A stretch of DNA of 64,000 bases, taken from Methylobacterium nodulans ORS 2060. Its GTDB lineage: Bacteria; Pseudomonadota; Alphaproteobacteria; Rhizobiales; Beijerinckiaceae. Of the stretch, positions 61,237-64,000 are shown piece by piece. Within the stretch, counting starts at the first letter, position 1, and each line of letters starts with the position of its first letter. The notes beneath the pieces are model-generated. The model made no database searches. It saw nothing but the letters and a program-made list of their open reading frames with translations, and was not told where the DNA came from. The stretch covers positions 5,416,001 through 5,480,000 of the forward strand of contig NC_011894.1 of assembly GCF_000022085.1 (NCBI RefSeq). Direction: 5' to 3'. Position numbers and translations under genes: made by a program.

Positions 61237-61461
61237 TCAAGTGGGATCTGCCGCATCCGCCTGGAACTGGGTGGCCAGATTAGCCTCTTTGTACCTCTTC
61301 ACACGATCGGCATCGCGGCGGATGCGATCGGCAATGGCGAGGCGGATGTAGCCGCTCCTCGTTGTCGCTGTGTAGGTCGCAGCGTTATAGCTCGCGATAG
61401 CGCGGTCAACTTCCCGGTACATTTCCTCTGGCAGCGAAATGGCCAGAATGCGGCTTGCCAT
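61237..61461 (-). CDS. Ribbon-helix-helix-like small regulator
   Basis: 74 residues: RILAISLPEEMYREVDRAIA then TTRSGYIRLAIADRIRRDAD, resembling the beta-strand plus two helices of CopG/Arc/MetJ-type DNA-binding proteins. It is convergent with the 32-residue peptide, and the nearby palindromes are possible operators. It is AT-richer than housekeeping genes and probably belongs to the mobile element. Could also be an antitoxin. The match is by pattern, hence moderate confidence. Confidence 0.6.
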   Translation of the reverse strand: MASRILAISLPEEMYREVDRAIASYNAATYTATTRSGYIRLAIADRIRRDADRVKRYKEANLATQFQADAADPT

Positions 61462-61565
61462 GACAGGCCCCCACCCTCACCGAAGTCAGACTGATATATA
61501 AACCATAGAAGTAGCCGCGTCCAATCCACTGCGATCTCATACTAAGGCAAAACTGAAGGCGCCAC

Positions 61566-61874
61566 TCAATCTTCGTATCCCACATGAGTTGCCCACATGA
61601 GAACTCCGGACATAGCGCGCCTTGTAGAGATCTGTGTGGCTACACTTGCCCTCATGATCTCAGGCAGTTTGAACCCGAAGGCTCGCGCCCGCTCGATACG
61701 AACTTGAGATAGCCCCAAGGTCATCGGCAGGCCGTCCTGCTCCGCCTCTGGGGCGGGAGCGTCGCAGATGACGACGATGGGCGCCGTCGTGGCGCCCCTG
61801 GCTACACGAAGGATCGGCTCCCACGCGGGGACGTCGTCCTCCGCCTGGAAGAGGTCGGTCGGATGCGCGTTCAT
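61566..61874 (-). CDS. Unrecognised 102-residue protein in the replication module
   Basis: An acidic head (DLFQAEDDVPAWEPILRVAR), a central APIVVICDAPAPEAEQDGLP, and a basic amphipathic segment (RIERARAFGFKLPEIMRASV). No domain recognised. Start overlaps the helicase stop by 4 bp (ATGA), so it is co-translated with it. Confidence 0.6.
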   Translation of the reverse strand: MNAHPTDLFQAEDDVPAWEPILRVARGATTAPIVVICDAPAPEAEQDGLPMTLGLSQVRIERARAFGFKLPEIMRASVATQISTRRAMSGVLMWATHVGYED

Positions 61875-63142
61875 AGCATGTGCTCTTGCAGATCGACCAT
61901 CTCGGCGGTGGCCGCAGTCTCGTCGTCGATGATCTCCCTGCGGAACTCCATGTCGAAGGGAGAGAAGGCGAAGTTGGTCTCGAACTCGAAACCGTCGTCG
62001 GCGTCGCGCGCCTTGTGCAGCTTGTAGCGCCGGGTCGTGCGTTGATTGGGCTCCTCGCCCAGATCAATCGAGAGGACGTTGGAGGCTATCTGACCGATCC
62101 AGTCCGAGCCGCCGATCTGGTCGAGACCCTTCTTGCCCTGCTCGTCCTTGGTCCGGTTGAACTGGACCGAAACGGTGACCGGGACGTTGCGACGGGTCGC
62201 GAGCTGCTTCAGCCCCTTGAAGACATCCTGCAACGTCTCGTGCTTGGCGTACTTCGCGAACTTGCCGCCCCGGTTCTCGGGGTCGAGCAGGTAGGCCGCG
62301 TCCACGAAGATGATGTCAGGCGTGAACTCCATCGCGAGGTTGTCGACGTCAGCCACGCTCCGCTCCAGATCACCCGCGAGGAAGTGGAAGGGGGCGCCGT
62401 TCTCGGTGCTGTTGATCGTGTCGTAGAGAAGATCCTGGGCCCAGGTGGACATGCGCCCTTCACGGATCGACTTCGGGTTGAGGCCCGACAGCATGGCGAT
62501 GTAGCGCCGGGCCGTCTGAAGGACTGTCATCTCCATCGACACGAACAGGACGGAGTGTCCGGCCCGCCACGCCGCCAGCGCGCAGTAGAGCATCGTCCAC
62601 GACTTGCCGATGCCGGGCCGGGCCACGAACACGGTCACGTCGCCATCGGCTTGGCCCAGCGTGATCTGGTCCAGAGGTTCCCAGCCAAAGGTGATGCCGC
62701 GCAGGCCGTCCAGGTCGCGCGCCACATCGTAGTCCTCGCGCACCATCTGGGCGGCGTCGGCGAGGCTGATGACGGCCGAGGTCGTGTTGAAGCGGTTGGC
62801 CTCCCGGACCATCTGCGTCAGGACTTGGACGCCCTGCTCGACATTGGCCTGGGCCATGGCCTGGGCGAAGGAGGGGTGCGCCGCCTGCCATGCCCGCCCG
62901 ATGGCCCGGTTCTTGACCCTGGTCAGGTAGTAGTCGACGGGCTCGGTCGCCGGCACGAGACGGTGCCCGTTCTCCCGGCACACCTCCGGGGTCGGGCGCT
63001 GCCCATAGGCCCGGTAGTGGTTGACGATGAAGTTGCGGGCGGGCAGCTCCTCCGGGGTGAAGAGCCCCGGATCCAGCATTCGCATTGCCGCCCGAGAGTT
63101 GGCCGCCAGCACAGCCGAGAGAAGCTGAAGTCCCTGGCTCAT
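61871..63142 (-). CDS. DnaB-like replicative helicase (phage/plasmid type)
   Basis: 423 residues from the ATG at 63142. A short N-terminal helical region (1-100) precedes a RecA-like motor: ITFGWEPLDQITLGQADGDV, Walker A VARPGIGKS (174-181), HSVLFVSMEMTV, Walker B DIIFVDAAY with Asp281, and the region NVPVTVSVQFNRTKDEQG. The C-terminal tail FEFETNFAFSPFDMEF resembles the end of phage DnaB proteins. It lacks the classic bacterial N-terminal collar, fitting phage or plasmid helicases. Overlaps the upstream gene by one base and the downstream one by four. Confidence 0.8.
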   Translation of the reverse strand: MSQGLQLLSAVLAANSRAAMRMLDPGLFTPEELPARNFIVNHYRAYGQRPTPEVCRENGHRLVPATEPVDYYLTRVKNRAIGRAWQAAHPSFAQAMAQANVEQGVQVLTQMVREANRFNTTSAVISLADAAQMVREDYDVARDLDGLRGITFGWEPLDQITLGQADGDVTVFVARPGIGKSWTMLYCALAAWRAGHSVLFVSMEMTVLQTARRYIAMLSGLNPKSIREGRMSTWAQDLLYDTINSTENGAPFHFLAGDLERSVADVDNLAMEFTPDIIFVDAAYLLDPENRGGKFAKYAKHETLQDVFKGLKQLATRRNVPVTVSVQFNRTKDEQGKKGLDQIGGSDWIGQIASNVLSIDLGEEPNQRTTRRYKLHKARDADDGFEFETNFAFSPFDMEFRREIIDDETAATAEMVDLQEHML

Positions 63143-63720
63143 CACTTCACCTCGATCGTCTCGGCCGTGATCTCGAAGCGGTCCCGGAAGGAGCCGGACC
63201 ACCAATGCAGGGTACCGGGCGGTTCGACCTGGAGCACGGTCGGCCGCTGGGCATCGAGGCGGGCGGTGAGCAGGGCCTCGACCTTGTGGCCGAGCCACCC
63301 GGCGAAGGGACGCTCGCCCTCGTCGCAGAACCCGGTGACGATCAACACCTTCGCCTCTTCCATGGTGTCGGCGACGTCGTACCGGCGTTCCTCGAAGATC
63401 GTTCCGACCTTGACCAGGGGCAGCACCATGGGCATCCGGCGCACGATCGTAAAGGCGCGGGCCATGACCATGCAGAACTCGTAGGACTTCTTGCCCTTGA
63501 CAATCAGGTTTCCGCCGTCGTCCAGAACCCGGAACAGATCCGTCCGCATCCTTTCCTTGAACGACTTGCCGGCATCTCCGAATTCTTCGAGCTTGCGGGT
63601 GTGATACCGCTTGCCGATGCCCGCACGTGTCATGGCCTCGGCCAGCTCACGATCCATCGCCCGGCGGTTCTCCGGCGACAGACCATGGTCGGGGTGGTCA
63701 GGGGGCAGCTCGTCACGCAT
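63142..63720 (-). CDS. Helicase-loader-like protein with altered P-loop
   Basis: 192 residues from the ATG at 63720 (GTG starts at 63729 and 63732 are possible). Placed just before the DnaB-like gene, like a DnaC/DnaI loader. The expected Walker A is degenerate: GNLIVKGKKSYEFCMVMARA. A DnaC-like second half (AKVLIVTGFCDEGERPFAGW, then LGHKVEALLTARLDAQRPTV) is followed by a WWSG/SFRDRFEIT sensor-like end. Function as loader is an inference from gene order. Confidence 0.6.
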   Translation of the reverse strand: MRDELPPDHPDHGLSPENRRAMDRELAEAMTRAGIGKRYHTRKLEEFGDAGKSFKERMRTDLFRVLDDGGNLIVKGKKSYEFCMVMARAFTIVRRMPMVLPLVKVGTIFEERRYDVADTMEEAKVLIVTGFCDEGERPFAGWLGHKVEALLTARLDAQRPTVLQVEPPGTLHWWSGSFRDRFEITAETIEVK

Positions 63721-63725
63721 CGGTC

Positions 63726-64000
63726 TCACCACTTGCTCTCATCGAACTCAGGCAGCTTGAAGCCGTTCTCCCAATCGGGCTCGCCGGGCACCATCTCGAC
63801 CGGCTTCGGCTTGTTCTCGTGGGCGCGGGGATGGGGGTTCTCCTTCGTGAAACGTGTTTCACGCCGCGCGGTGGCGGCGGCGAGCATCGCCACCTCGCGA
63901 TCCCGCTTCGCCTGGGCGGCGAGCTTGCGCATCCGCTCCTCGTTGCGCTCGGCCTCCTGACGGGCGAGCACCTGCCGGAACGCCACCTCCTCGGTGAGGC
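63726..64000 (-). CDS. Unrecognised replication-module protein, N-terminus outside window
   Basis: The frame is open to the right edge (a GTG at 63986 is possible but poorly spaced from its GGAG). Contains a charged helix (RQEAERNEERMRKLAAQAKR) and a C-terminal tail ending PEFDESKW. No family recognised. It slightly overlaps the loader-like gene and belongs to the same transcription unit. Confidence 0.55.
   Translation of the reverse strand, partial: LTEEVAFRQVLARQEAERNEERMRKLAAQAKRDREVAMLAAATARRETRFTKENPHPRAHENKPKPVEMVPGEPDWENGFKLPEFDESKW

Overview
The window is very GC-rich chromosomal DNA, by eye around 70% G+C, from an alphaproteobacterium. A Methylobacterium-like member of the Hyphomicrobiales is the best guess. 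Support comes from the rpmH-rnpA-yidC-engB block, a DUF1192 protein, an ExoR-like Sel1 protein, an ECF sigma factor/NrsF pair, several CheY-like regulators with atypical receivers, and abundant short dispersed intergenic repeats. No rRNA or tRNA gene and no CRISPR array was found. The species is an inference; no search was run.

Region 1 (1-13658) holds the end of an M20 peptidase, an HD-GYP c-di-GMP phosphodiesterase, an Rrf2 regulator with dut, a frameshifted IS110 transposase, and a GntR regulator divergent from an MFS/DUF2848/membrane-protein operon. A periplasmic type II asparaginase, a GGDEF diguanylate cyclase, a LuxR-type regulator and topoisomerase IB follow. Region 2 (13836-36742) is housekeeping and envelope: three glycosyltransferases, a lysine-methylase-like enzyme, a patatin, ispG, kup, the ECF/NrsF pair, an RND efflux pair, a rhodanese, an allantoinase/OHCU-decarboxylase fusion, a GST, an ExoR-like protein, ilvD and a zinc-ribbon metallopeptidase.

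Region 3 (37118-43815) is a compact transglutaminase / putative amidoligase (DUF2126) / circularly permuted ATP-grasp-alpha-E / transglutaminase operon with overlapping genes. It probably makes or modifies a peptide. The ATP-grasp gene carries a one-base frameshift. Region 4 (43805-55775) has DUF1192, rpmH, rnpA, yidC, engB, DUF423, a metallophosphatase, clpB, a MOSC protein, a phasin-like protein, a fossil made of P-type ATPase and receiver pieces, a FixK-type regulator and a zinc alcohol dehydrogenase.

Region 5 (about 55860 to the end) is accessory DNA. It starts at an AT-rich junction in front of a flavoenzyme that has lost its N-terminal Rossmann motif and continues past an IS66 orfA remnant. 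It then carries the most unusual locus of the window: a two-gene operon made of a predicted seven-bladed beta-propeller fused to an M64 zinc metallopeptidase, with six nearly identical 135-bp tandem repeats, and a translationally coupled YegP/DUF1508-domain partner. Next come a 32-residue membrane peptide bracketed by two identical 14-bp palindromes, a ribbon-helix-helix-like regulator, and a phage/plasmid-type replication module (DnaB-like helicase plus a loader-like protein) that runs off the right edge.
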